From positions 744,001 to 808,000 of the forward strand of contig NZ_CP054021.1 in assembly GCF_005862305.2 (NCBI RefSeq): DNA of 64,000 nt. Reading direction: 5' to 3'. The notes under the pieces are model-generated. The model searched no databases. It was not told the origin of the DNA and saw only the letters and a list, made by a program, of their open reading frames with translations. Of this stretch, positions 8,858 to 16,797 are shown in pieces. Positions within the stretch are counted from its first letter, which is position 1, and every line of letters begins with the position of its first letter. Source of the DNA: Rhizobium indicum. Lineage in GTDB: Bacteria > Pseudomonadota > Alphaproteobacteria > Rhizobiales > Rhizobiaceae. Both the position numbers and the translations under genes were made by a program.

Positions 8858-9269
8858 ATGAAACTGCGCGCTGAACTGATTGCTCTGCCGCCACGCCAGC
8901 AAGCACGGCGCTTGGCAGCCGTCGCCGCTTCTCTGGTCCTCCAAATCAAGCGTACCGAACCCCACGCGCCGGAGGCCGAGGCCGCCTTGGCGGCAATCCG
9001 CACCTGGGGTGATGGCGCAGGACTGCAGGACTGACCGGCCGATACGTCTCCGATCTCGTCTATAGCGACGAGGAGCGGGGACGCTTCGCCGACTCTCCGA
9101 GGCGGCCGGGAAGTCCAGCGAAGGCGCCTGGAATGCGCTCACGACGGCACTCATGTACGTTGCTTGGCTTGTTTATCAGGAGACCAGCGAACCCATGCCG
9201 GGTGACGTCAACGAGGTGGGCGAGGACATCCTTGATTTTCTGGACGAGCAACTGGCCCAACTCGGCTAA
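8858..9269 (+). pseudogene. Small hypothetical gene broken by two apparent frameshifts
   Basis: Coding-like sequence continues through three frames. It begins at ATG 8858 (MKLRAELIALPPRQQARRL...), stops at 9032-9034, and continues one frame over from about 9031 with TGRYVSDLVYSDEERGRFAD. A second shift near 9090 leads into LSEAAGKSSEGAWNALTTAL and ends in DFLDEQLAQLG at the TAA of 9267-9269. Two single-base losses would explain the pattern. The reconstructed product would be about 135 residues, soluble and helical, of unknown function. I do not recognise the family. The alternative is a 58-residue protein that ends at 9034. Confidence 0.5.
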
Positions 9270-9352
9270 GTGACGCAGAATCGCGGCGCAGTTTTGCTGG
9301 AATTGCTCTCAAGGAACGCCCGCCCAGAGGCATTAGCGAAACTTTATCGTTT

Positions 9353-10939
9353 GTGACGAATGCTACGGATACGTGCAACGCGCCAGATCTGAAGCAGGGC
9401 CGGATGATGCCACACTCGTTTGAATCTATCTTGGAGAGCCTGCCTCAGGGCATTGTTCTGCTCGATCCTGCCGGTACGGTGACGGCTTTCAATTCACGCA
9501 CGCTTGATATTCTCGGCCTTCCGCAAGGCGCCATCCGCAAAGGCATGAATATCGACGGATTGCCGGGCACCGCAAACTGCCGTGCAGTGGCATCCCGGCG
9601 GTCGACGGCCGGTGGAGCGCCCACGTCTCAGTTTGCCCTTTCAGACGGAGGGATGGTCTCATTGACCTGCGCCCCATCACGGGATGGAGGCTGGATCCTC
9701 AGTTACGAAGACATCTCGACTCTCATTCGCGTCGAAGACAGCCTGACCGAACAACATCGCCGGTTCGACGCAGCGCTCAGCAACATGCCGCATGGGCTGT
9801 GCATGTTCGATTCGACAAAGAACCTGATATTGTGCAACGCCTCCTACGCGCGGATGTACAATCTGCCGGACCTGCTAACGCAACCGGGGACACCACTTGT
9901 GGATATCCTGGCCTATCGCAGCCGGGAGGGAAATGGCCCGGCCGATACCACGACCTATTTTGATGTGGTCTTCGAAGCAACAACCCGCGGTGCGCCGGCC
10001 AGCCAAAACATCGTCCTGGCCGATGGGCGCGTTATCAAGATCACCCACAATCCGATGCAAAACGGTGGATACGTGGCCACCCATGAGGATGTCACCAAGA
10101 CCGTCCGGCTGGCGGAAGAGCTGCGCCGGCATCACGATCAGCTCGAAGCGACGGTTAAGAGCCGCACGGCAGAAGTCGAGCGGCAGGCGCGGGAACTCGA
10201 GCGAATGCTGGCGCAGGAGAGGAACATCAACGAATTGCAACGGCAATTCGTGGCGATGGCATCCCATGAATTCAGGACCCCGCTGGCAATCATCGACGCT
10301 GCTGCCCAGCGGCTGCTGCGAAAAAAGGGGGCGGTCGAGCCCGAATTTCTCAGCGACAAGGTCGATCAAATCCGCGCATCGGTGACCCGGATTGTCGATC
10401 TCATGGAGAGCATCCTGTCAGCCGGACGCCTCGACACCGGCAAGATCGATATCAACTACGACGCCTGCGCATTGAGATCATTGATAAAAACCTGTTGCGA
10501 GCGGCAGTCGACGATCTCAAAATCGCACAGCTTCGTGTTGGATATCGATGGGCTGCCGGAGTTCATCGATGCCGATCCCCGCACTTTGGCACAGGTCTTT
10601 ACCAACCTGCTTTCCAATGCCGTCAAGTACGCGCCCGGAACCTCAGAAATTCGCGTCACCGCATGGGCGGAGACGGGAAACGTCAAAGTTTCGATCAGCG
10701 ATGATGGCGTGGGGATCGATGCCGAAGACGTGCCCCGGCTGTTCCAGCGCTATTTTCGGGCCCGGACGTCGACCGGGATTGCCGGAACGGGTATCGGCCT
10801 CAATCTGGTGAAGCAGATCATCGAACTGCACGACGGCTCGATAGAGGTTCGAAGTGCAAGAGGGTGCGGATCGACATTCACCGTAACGCTTCCAATCAAG
10901 AGAAGTGGTAACGCTTCTGCGAGCAGTGATGCTGCCTGA
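9353..10939 (+). CDS. PAS-domain sensor histidine kinase, orphan
   Basis: A protein of about 528 residues with no predicted membrane helix. It has two PAS-like modules (about 22-125 and 135-250), a coiled segment (about 255-300), then the HisKA dimerisation domain with the phospho-accepting histidine in MASHEFRTPLA (H305). The ATPase domain shows the N box FTNLLSNAVKYAP (N422 region), the G1 box DDGVGIDAEDVPRLF and the G2 box GTGIGLNLVKQI. It should autophosphorylate in response to a cytoplasmic cue such as redox state or a ligand. No response-regulator gene is adjacent, so its partner is elsewhere. The start is uncertain: GTG at 9353 gives the longest form, while ATGs at 9404/9407 are alternatives just before the first PAS. 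Confidence 0.88.
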   Translation: MTNATDTCNAPDLKQGRMMPHSFESILESLPQGIVLLDPAGTVTAFNSRTLDILGLPQGAIRKGMNIDGLPGTANCRAVASRRSTAGGAPTSQFALSDGGMVSLTCAPSRDGGWILSYEDISTLIRVEDSLTEQHRRFDAALSNMPHGLCMFDSTKNLILCNASYARMYNLPDLLTQPGTPLVDILAYRSREGNGPADTTTYFDVVFEATTRGAPASQNIVLADGRVIKITHNPMQNGGYVATHEDVTKTVRLAEELRRHHDQLEATVKSRTAEVERQARELERMLAQERNINELQRQFVAMASHEFRTPLAIIDAAAQRLLRKKGAVEPEFLSDKVDQIRASVTRIVDLMESILSAGRLDTGKIDINYDACALRSLIKTCCERQSTISKSHSFVLDIDGLPEFIDADPRTLAQVFTNLLSNAVKYAPGTSEIRVTAWAETGNVKVSISDDGVGIDAEDVPRLFQRYFRARTSTGIAGTGIGLNLVKQIIELHDGSIEVRSARGCGSTFTVTLPIKRSGNASASSDAA

Positions 10940-11002
10940 CGTTTCAGGATTGCTGTCCTGCTTATCTACCCTATCCTTCTCCCAATAGAGGAGGATCATG
11001 CC

Positions 11003-11626
11003 ATGGCTTTCATTCACACCCCCAACGCATCCGCCAGCGAGAAGACGACGTCGATGTATGCGTCGGCCGAGGCGAATTATGGTTATCTGCCGAACATGTA
11101 TCGGGCCTTCGGCCATCGGCCGGAGGTGATGGAGAGCTGGGCGGCGCTGCTTTCGAGCATTCGCGGCCATATGAGCTTGCGGCGCTACGAACTGGTGACG
11201 CTGGCGGCGGCCAAGGAGCTCAAATCCTCCTATTGCATGCTGGCGCACGGCTCGGTGCTGCTGCGCGAGGGTTTCACCAGCGACGGGCTGACGGCTGTTG
11301 TCAACGAGACGGAGAAGGCGCCGATCGATGCCGGCGAACGCGCGATCATGGCTTTTGCCGCCAAGGTGGCGCGCGATGCGACGTCGGTGACGCAGCAGGA
11401 TATCGACGGACTGAAGAAACACGGGCTGAGCGACGCCGATGTCTTCGACGTCACGGCTGCGGCAGCGGCCCGGTGTTTCTTCTCGAAAATGCTGGATGCG
11501 CTGGGCGCTGCACCCGACCACGCCTATATCGAGCGGCTGGAGCCGAATGTGCGAAAGACGCTCAGCGTCGGCCGAGAGGTCGAGCGGCCTCTGGCGCCCT
11601 CACCGTCCCGCGGCACATCGCAATGA
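11003..11626 (+). CDS. Carboxymuconolactone decarboxylase/AhpD-fold protein (peroxidase-related)
   Basis: A 207-residue all-helical CMD-family protein. GAGGAGG lies 8 bases before the ATG at 11003. The active-site helix reads LKSSYCMLAHGSVLL (about residues 73-87). In peroxidatic AhpD-like members this segment is CxxC followed by a histidine; here the first cysteine position is Ser and only one Cys remains, before the histidine. An AhpD-like disulfide cycle is therefore unlikely, although a single-Cys member may still bind or reduce peroxides with an external thiol. It sits alone between the orphan kinase and the esterase-like gene. Confidence 0.82.
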   Translation: MAFIHTPNASASEKTTSMYASAEANYGYLPNMYRAFGHRPEVMESWAALLSSIRGHMSLRRYELVTLAAAKELKSSYCMLAHGSVLLREGFTSDGLTAVVNETEKAPIDAGERAIMAFAAKVARDATSVTQQDIDGLKKHGLSDADVFDVTAAAAARCFFSKMLDALGAAPDHAYIERLEPNVRKTLSVGREVERPLAPSPSRGTSQ

Positions 11627-11666
11627 TGCAATGACGGAGGGCGTCCGGCATCTGCTCTTGCGACCC

Positions 11667-12710
11667 CTACTCTTGCGGTTTGTCCGCAAAATGCCGAATC
11701 GCAAACTCAGCGATATTCTGGCTCGACCGATCGGCATCGTCGAGCAGAGAGGGAAACAGCTGCCACTGATGCGGCATGCCCGGCCAGACCTCGGTAGTGA
11801 CGTCCACTCCCGCCACGCGCGCCTCGTCGGCGAGCCGCAGCGTATCGTCCAGCAGGACTTCGCCGGAGCCGACCTGCAGCAACAGCGGCGGAAAGCCGGT
11901 CATGTCAGCATAAAGCGGCGATGCCTGGGGATCGGTCGGAGACCGGCTGCGGAGATAGGTCTTGCGCAAGGTCTCGATCCAGTCCTTGCCGACCAGCGGA
12001 TCGCTTCCGGCGTTTGATGTCATAGATCCGCCTGTCGCGGCAAGATCGGTGATGGGGCTGAGCGCAATCACAGCCGCCGGCAACGGCTTTGCCGCCTGCA
12101 TCTGCCTCAGCACCGTCTCGATCGCGATATTGCCGCCGGCGCCGTCTCCGGCCACGATCACATTCTCGCTCCGATAGCCGTTGTCGAGAAGCCAGCGATA
12201 GGCGGTCAGCGCGTCGTTGATCTGCGCGGGATAGCCATATTCGGGCATCAGCCGATAATCAATGAGAAGAATGTCGCTGGATGCCGCCTTGGCGAGCGAG
12301 CCGGCAAGCAGGCTATGTGTGCGAATGGAGCCGCTGGAAAAGCCACCGCCATGGATATAGAGGATCACCCTTTGGCCGATCGGGTGATGAAGACGGGCAG
12401 GCCACATCAGCTCGGCGTCGACGCCGTCGGCATCGACCTGCCGCACTTGGATGCGCGTCGGCCCCGGCATCGTCTCCATCAACGTCCTGAAGGCCGTTCG
12501 CCGCTGCTGCAGGCTATCGGCGCCGGCAAAGTGATCCTTCCAGAGGCCGATGAGTTTTTCGACCTGTTCGCGCGAGGCCGGGCTTTGCGGTCCAATGTCC
12601 CGCCCGACCGCCGCCGAGGCGAGCAGCATCAGCGCAGCCAAAGCGGGGAACAGACATTTGAGCCGCTTTGGGGCTCTTCGAATACCAGTTGGCAAAATCC
12701 GACCGTTCAT
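11667..12710 (-). CDS. Exported alpha/beta hydrolase (HSL/esterase family) lacking the nucleophile serine
   Basis: A 347-residue protein starting at 12710 (GGGAGAGG upstream) with a basic N-terminus and a hydrophobic signal or anchor segment (CLFPALAALMLLASAAVG, about residues 19-36). The hormone-sensitive-lipase oxyanion motif IHGGGFSSGS is at 119-128. The nucleophile elbow, normally GDSAGG, reads GDGAGG, with glycine at residue 190. The codon is GGC, one transition from AGC. The later Asp (near LLDDTLRLADEA) and His (GMPHQW) of the triad are retained. As encoded it should not work as a serine esterase. It could be a recent loss of function, a binding protein, or a base error. Confidence 0.85.
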   Translation of the reverse strand: MNGRILPTGIRRAPKRLKCLFPALAALMLLASAAVGRDIGPQSPASREQVEKLIGLWKDHFAGADSLQQRRTAFRTLMETMPGPTRIQVRQVDADGVDAELMWPARLHHPIGQRVILYIHGGGFSSGSIRTHSLLAGSLAKAASSDILLIDYRLMPEYGYPAQINDALTAYRWLLDNGYRSENVIVAGDGAGGNIAIETVLRQMQAAKPLPAAVIALSPITDLAATGGSMTSNAGSDPLVGKDWIETLRKTYLRSRSPTDPQASPLYADMTGFPPLLLQVGSGEVLLDDTLRLADEARVAGVDVTTEVWPGMPHQWQLFPSLLDDADRSSQNIAEFAIRHFADKPQE

Positions 12711-13076
12711 CAACCTCTCCCGACGATGTTGGCCAAGGCGGCATCTTTGGCCGGTTCGTCCACCGGAGTCAAAAGGGTGACAGGCGCGAACCTCAAGCTT
12801 TTTATTCCGCCTGCATCGCCTCGCCGCCTGAAACCCGCCGATCTCAGGCGGCGACTCGATGATGGAGATAGCGCAGCTCCTCCGGACGTCCCTCCGCTGT
12901 GTCGGGAATGAAGTCGACCGTTGCCCGTCCACTGCCGCCGCATCAGGCTGCTAGTAAAAAAATTGGACAATGCCTGCCGGTACGGCTTGCCATTTGCCGC
13001 GCTTCCGTCGGAAAAAGACGGCGTGCCTGGCTGTCCCACCCCGGCGCCTCGTCTTGCGTGTGAGTGAAGGATACCG
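12711..13076. other. Intergenic region with a gene remnant
   Basis: These 366 bp separate two divergently oriented genes. Apart from the LysR-tail remnant at 12802-12885 I see no intact gene. The plus-strand deoxyribosyltransferase gene is preceded by GTGAAGGATACCG, which supplies an acceptable ribosome site (AAGGA). Confidence 0.55.
12802..12885 (-). pseudogene. Remnant of the 3' end of a LysR-type regulator gene
   Basis: This stretch aligns base by base with the 3' end of the intact LysR gene at 13789-13878, from the stop codon (TTATTCCGCCTGCATCGC against TTACTCCGCCTTCATCGC) to the shared TCCTCCGG, with small gaps that break the frame. By eye roughly three quarters of the positions match. 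The fragment encodes the degraded equivalent of the tail FRAVIDAMKAE. Upstream of TCCTCCGG the similarity is lost. Confidence 0.6.
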
Positions 13077-13640
13077 ATGACCACCATTTACCTTGCCGGC
13101 CCGGAAGTCTTTCTTCCGGATGCCATGCCCATCATGGCCGAAAAACGCCGATTGGCGCGCCAGTTCGGCTTCGAGCCGACCGGTCCCGGCAGCGACGAAA
13201 ACCAGACGCCGGTGAAGCGGACCGCCGCAGAGATCTATGCACGCAACGACGACGCCATGCGTCGAGCCGAAATCTGCCTTGCCAACATCACTCCCTTTCG
13301 AGGCGTCAGCGCCGATCCGGGTACGGTCTACGAGATCGGCTTCATGATTGCGCTCGGAAAAGCGGTCTTCGCCTATACCAATCACCCCGACGACTATGGC
13401 CTGCGCGTTCGCTCGATCTGGTATGCGGGGCTCGAGATCGATGAGACGAGCGGGCGCCCCCGCGGACCGGATGGCATCGCGATCGAAAATCACGGCATGG
13501 CCGACAACCTGATGATCGACGGAGGGATCGAGGCGACGGGAGGCAAGGTGTTCCGTGCGGCGGCGCTCCCGGCGGACCCTGCCCGCGACCTAGCGGTTTA
13601 TTTTGCGGCGCTTCAGACGATTGCCGGCACGCGGGCTTGA
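13077..13640 (+). CDS. Nucleoside 2-deoxyribosyltransferase family protein
   Basis: A 187-residue cytoplasmic protein with the N-terminal signature TIYLAGPEVF, the RNDDAMRRAEICLANITPFRG region and DPGTVYEIGFMIALGK, which contains the glutamate (about E88) that is the nucleophile in this family. The enzyme exchanges the base of a 2'-deoxynucleoside, or hydrolyses deoxynucleotides in the related DNPH group, and serves nucleoside salvage. It is a single gene with no linked salvage genes. Substrate preference cannot be told from sequence. Confidence 0.85.
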   Translation: MTTIYLAGPEVFLPDAMPIMAEKRRLARQFGFEPTGPGSDENQTPVKRTAAEIYARNDDAMRRAEICLANITPFRGVSADPGTVYEIGFMIALGKAVFAYTNHPDDYGLRVRSIWYAGLEIDETSGRPRGPDGIAIENHGMADNLMIDGGIEATGGKVFRAAALPADPARDLAVYFAALQTIAGTRA

Positions 13641-13788
13641 TGGCCGCCGACTTGACATGGATCGCGCCAGCGACGCCAATTTCTTACCCGTCGGCGCTTT
13701 TCTCGCTGATATCGGAGCTTGGTCCGCCACCGGCTGATCCCAGCTGTGCTGGGTGACCGCCGGCGGCGGGCAGGCATCCTGGCCTCTT

Positions 13789-14676
13789 TTACTCCGCCTT
13801 CATCGCGTCGATGACCGCCCTGAAGCCCGCCGACATATGGCGGCGGCTCGGATAGTAGAGATAGAGCGGTTCCTCCGGCTGGCACCAGTCGTCCAGCACC
13901 TGGATCAGCTCGCCGCAGGCGACCGCCTTTTCCACGCGGGGCTCCCAGATATAGGCAAGGCCGACGCCGCCGAGCGCTGCCTGCATCATCAGCTCGTGAT
14001 CGTCGAGCGACAGCGGTCCGGTCGGCTGAAAGCTCACCGCCTGGCCGTCCTTCTCGAACTCCCAGGCATAACGCGCGCCTGACGGAAACATGTTCTGAAT
14101 GCAGAGATGGCGCTTGAGCTCGTGCGGTGTCGCCGGCTTCGGCCGGGTCTCGAAATAGGCAGGCGAACCGACGACGACCAGGCGAATGCGCGGCTTGATG
14201 CGCAGCGCGATCATGCCCTCGGTGACGCGCTCGCCGAAGCGGATGCCGGCATCGAAACCCTCCTCGACGATATCGACCAGCCTGTCGGTCGCGTTGATCT
14301 CCAGCTGCAAGTTGGGGTTCTTTTTCAGCAACGGACCGATGATGCGACCGATGACGAAGGGGCCGATCGAATTCGGCACGTTGATCCTCACCTTGCCGAA
14401 CGGCGTGTCGCGATAGCGGTTCAGCGCATCGAGTGCTGCCGCCATCTCGCCGAAGGCCGGGTCGAGATGCGAGATCAGCAGTTCGCCGGCCTCCGTCAGC
14501 GAGACGCTGCGCGTCGTGCGGTTAAGCAGGCGGATGCCGATCCGGTCTTCGAGATTGAGCACGGCATGGCTCACCGCAGAGGCGGTGACACCTCGCTCCT
14601 CGCCCGCCTTGCGAAAGCTCTTATGCCGCGCGACGGCGGCAAAGGCCGCGAGTTCAGACAGTTCGGTAGCGCGCAT
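13789..14676 (-). CDS. LysR-family transcriptional regulator
   Basis: A 295-residue regulator. The winged helix-turn-helix occupies residues 5-65 (LAAFAAVARHKSFRKAGEER, then GVTASAVSHAVLNLEDRIG and RLLNRTTRSVSLTEAG). The substrate-binding domain follows (FGKVRINVPNSIGPFVIGRI). It resembles the CrgA/AaeR-type subgroup that often controls an oxidoreductase encoded next door. It is divergent from the SDR gene starting at 14798, with 121 bp between the start codons, so it most likely regulates that gene and itself. Confidence 0.92.
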   Translation of the reverse strand: MRATELSELAAFAAVARHKSFRKAGEERGVTASAVSHAVLNLEDRIGIRLLNRTTRSVSLTEAGELLISHLDPAFGEMAAALDALNRYRDTPFGKVRINVPNSIGPFVIGRIIGPLLKKNPNLQLEINATDRLVDIVEEGFDAGIRFGERVTEGMIALRIKPRIRLVVVGSPAYFETRPKPATPHELKRHLCIQNMFPSGARYAWEFEKDGQAVSFQPTGPLSLDDHELMMQAALGGVGLAYIWEPRVEKAVACGELIQVLDDWCQPEEPLYLYYPSRRHMSAGFRAVIDAMKAE

Positions 14677-14685
14677 TACTGAATC

Positions 14686-14701
14686 AAACTCATCATAGTT
14701 T
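14686..14701. promoter_or_regulatory. Candidate LysR-type binding site
   Basis: AAACT (14686-14690) and AGTTT (14697-14701) form an inverted repeat with a 6-bp spacer, 10-25 bp upstream of the LysR start and within the divergent region shared with the SDR gene. The position fits an autoregulatory site. The arms are short and the classical T-N11-A form is not exact. Confidence 0.35.
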
Positions 14702-14797
14702 CAAAAATAACAAATCTTATACAGCAATGGATTTTCGGTCAAATTCACCTCGTCGGCACAGAGATGCCGCAACCGAACAGTTCGAAAGGAATTCGTT

Positions 14798-15646
14798 ATG
14801 AAAGTCTGGTTCATTACTGGTGCATCCCGCGGCTTCGGCGCGCTGATGACCAAAGAAGCCCTTGCGTCAGGCGATGCCGTCATCGCCACCGCCCGCAACC
14901 CGAAGACCGTGATCGAGCAGTTCGGCGACCATCCGAACCTGCTTGCCGTCGCCCTCGACGTCACCAACGAGGCGCAGGCCAAGGAGGCAGCGGCTGCCGG
15001 CATCGCCCGCTTCGGCCGCATCGACGTCCTCGCCAACAATGCCGGCTACGGCCTGCTCGGCGCTGTCGAGGAAGCCACGGCCGAAGAGATCGAAAAGCTC
15101 TATGCCACGAACGTCTTCGGCCTGCTGAAGGTGACACGAGCCGTGCTGCCCTATATGCGCCGCCAGCGCTCCGGCCACATCCTGAACTTCTCATCGATCG
15201 GCGGTTATTTCGGCTATCCCGGCTGGGGCGTCTACGGCTCGACGAAGTTCGCCGTCGAAGGCCTGTCCGAATCGATGGCCGCCGAACTCGAACCCTTCGG
15301 CATCAAGGTGACGATCGTCGAGCCGGGCTTCTTCCGCACCGACTTCCTCGCCGACACCTCGCTGGCGATCAGCCCGGCCTCCATCGCGGACTACGAGGGT
15401 ACGCCGGCCGGCAACATGCGTAGTTTCGCTGCCGACGCAAACCATGCCCAGCCCGGCAATCCCGCCAAACTTGCCGCCGGCATCATGACGCTCGCCAATT
15501 CGCCCAATCCGCCGCTGCGCATGCCGTTCGGCAGCGATACGGTAGCCGTGATCGAGGAGCAGCATGCCAGCGTCGAAAAGGAACTTGCCGTCTGGCGCCA
15601 GCTCGCTTTGTCCACGGATTTTCCAAGCGAAGCAACGGCTGCCTGA
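14798..15646 (+). CDS. Short-chain dehydrogenase/reductase (SDR), classical type
   Basis: A 282-residue NAD(P)-dependent oxidoreductase. The cofactor motif TGASRGFG is at residues 7-14, NNAG follows in LANNAGYG, the catalytic Ser is in NFSSIGG, and the YxxxK pair is in VYGSTK. After the helix the FGIKVTIVEPGFFRTDF segment is typical of the SDR5C-like group often annotated as oxidoreductases of unknown substrate. AGGAA lies 8 bases before the start. Divergent from a LysR gene that probably controls it. The substrate is unknown. Confidence 0.92.
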   Translation: MKVWFITGASRGFGALMTKEALASGDAVIATARNPKTVIEQFGDHPNLLAVALDVTNEAQAKEAAAAGIARFGRIDVLANNAGYGLLGAVEEATAEEIEKLYATNVFGLLKVTRAVLPYMRRQRSGHILNFSSIGGYFGYPGWGVYGSTKFAVEGLSESMAAELEPFGIKVTIVEPGFFRTDFLADTSLAISPASIADYEGTPAGNMRSFAADANHAQPGNPAKLAAGIMTLANSPNPPLRMPFGSDTVAVIEEQHASVEKELAVWRQLALSTDFPSEATAA

Positions 15647-15751
15647 AGACCAGGGTGGGTGCAGGAAAGTGCAGCATGCGGCAAATTGACGTTCGCCTTG
15701 AGCCTCTCATGGCCTAGATCTAGTTTCGATCACCACCATGAAGAGGCGAGC

Positions 15752-16756
15752 ATGTCCATCAAGTCCATCTGCATCTATGGCGCCGGGGCGCTCGGCGGCG
15801 CTATCGCCGCCAAGCTTGCAAGCCAAGCCGGAAACGACGCCGCCATCTCCGTTATCGCGCGTGGCGCGCATCTCCACGCCATCCGCGACAACGGTCTCAG
15901 CCTGCGCGAAGCCGATGCGGAAAGGCCACTCAATGTCCGCCTTACCGCGACCGACGATCCCAGGACATTGCCGCCGCAGGATCTCGTCATCACCGGCCTC
16001 AAGGGGCATCAGCTGGCGCCCGCCGCCGAAGGCATTGCAGGCCTCCTCAAGGAGGGCACCCGCGTCGTCATGATCCTCAACGGCATTCCGTGGTGGTATT
16101 TTCACCGCGATACCCAGAGCCGGCATGCCGAGCTGCAGTTCGACGAGCTCGATCCCGGCGGCAGGCTGTGGCGGCTGATCGGGCCGGAACGCGTCATCGG
16201 CTGCGTCGCTTATCAGGGTGCCGAGGTGATCAACCCCGGCGAGATCCAGCTTTCCCACAACGGCCGCTTCGTGCTCGGCGAGCCCTCCGGCGACATCTCG
16301 CCCGATCTCGAGACGATCGCGGCGGCGCTGACCGGCGCCGGCCTCAGCATTACGACGACGCCTGATATCCGCGGCGAGATCTGGAGCAAGCTGATGGGCA
16401 ACGCCGCCTTCAACCCGATCAGCGCGCTGACCAGGGCGCTGATGACCGACATCATGGCGGATCCCGCCCTTTCGGCTACGGTCGGTAGGGTGATGAGTGA
16501 GGTCCGCGCCGTCGGCGAGGCCTTGGGTGCGCGGTTCAGCATGACCGTCGAGCAGCGGTTGGAACAATCGCGCCATATCGGCGGCGTGCGCACATCGATG
16601 CTGCAGGATCTGATCGGCGGCAAGGCGCTCGAAATAACGCCGCTGGTCGGCATGGTGGTGGCGCTCGGACGCCTGAGCGCCGTGCCGACGCCGGTTTCGG
16701 AAACGATCCTGGCGCTGGTGACGAAGTTGGATCGGGAAAACCAGCGCGGCGGCTGA
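15752..16756 (+). CDS. 2-dehydropantoate 2-reductase family protein
   Basis: A 334-residue NADPH-dependent reductase of the ketopantoate reductase family. The start at 15752 is preceded by GAGGCGAG; an upstream in-frame extension has no ribosome site. The Rossmann motif CIYGAGALGG is near residues 6-15. The C-terminal domain carries KLMGNAAFNPISALTRA, in which the lysine and asparagine belong to the active site. The family reduces ketopantoate in pantothenate and CoA synthesis, but this gene is away from panBC and rhizobia have several paralogues, so panE is only a family name here. Confidence 0.85.
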   Translation: MSIKSICIYGAGALGGAIAAKLASQAGNDAAISVIARGAHLHAIRDNGLSLREADAERPLNVRLTATDDPRTLPPQDLVITGLKGHQLAPAAEGIAGLLKEGTRVVMILNGIPWWYFHRDTQSRHAELQFDELDPGGRLWRLIGPERVIGCVAYQGAEVINPGEIQLSHNGRFVLGEPSGDISPDLETIAAALTGAGLSITTTPDIRGEIWSKLMGNAAFNPISALTRALMTDIMADPALSATVGRVMSEVRAVGEALGARFSMTVEQRLEQSRHIGGVRTSMLQDLIGGKALEITPLVGMVVALGRLSAVPTPVSETILALVTKLDRENQRGG

Positions 16757-16797
16757 TTGCGGAGGAAGGGCGGCCGGGAAAACCCGGCCGTCTTCGC

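Noticed and set aside
12711..12932. N-terminal extension of the esterase-like gene up to an ATG at 12932
   Set aside because: The extension reads through the LysR remnant, is Arg-rich, and would bury the signal peptide; the ATG at 12710 has a good ribosome site.
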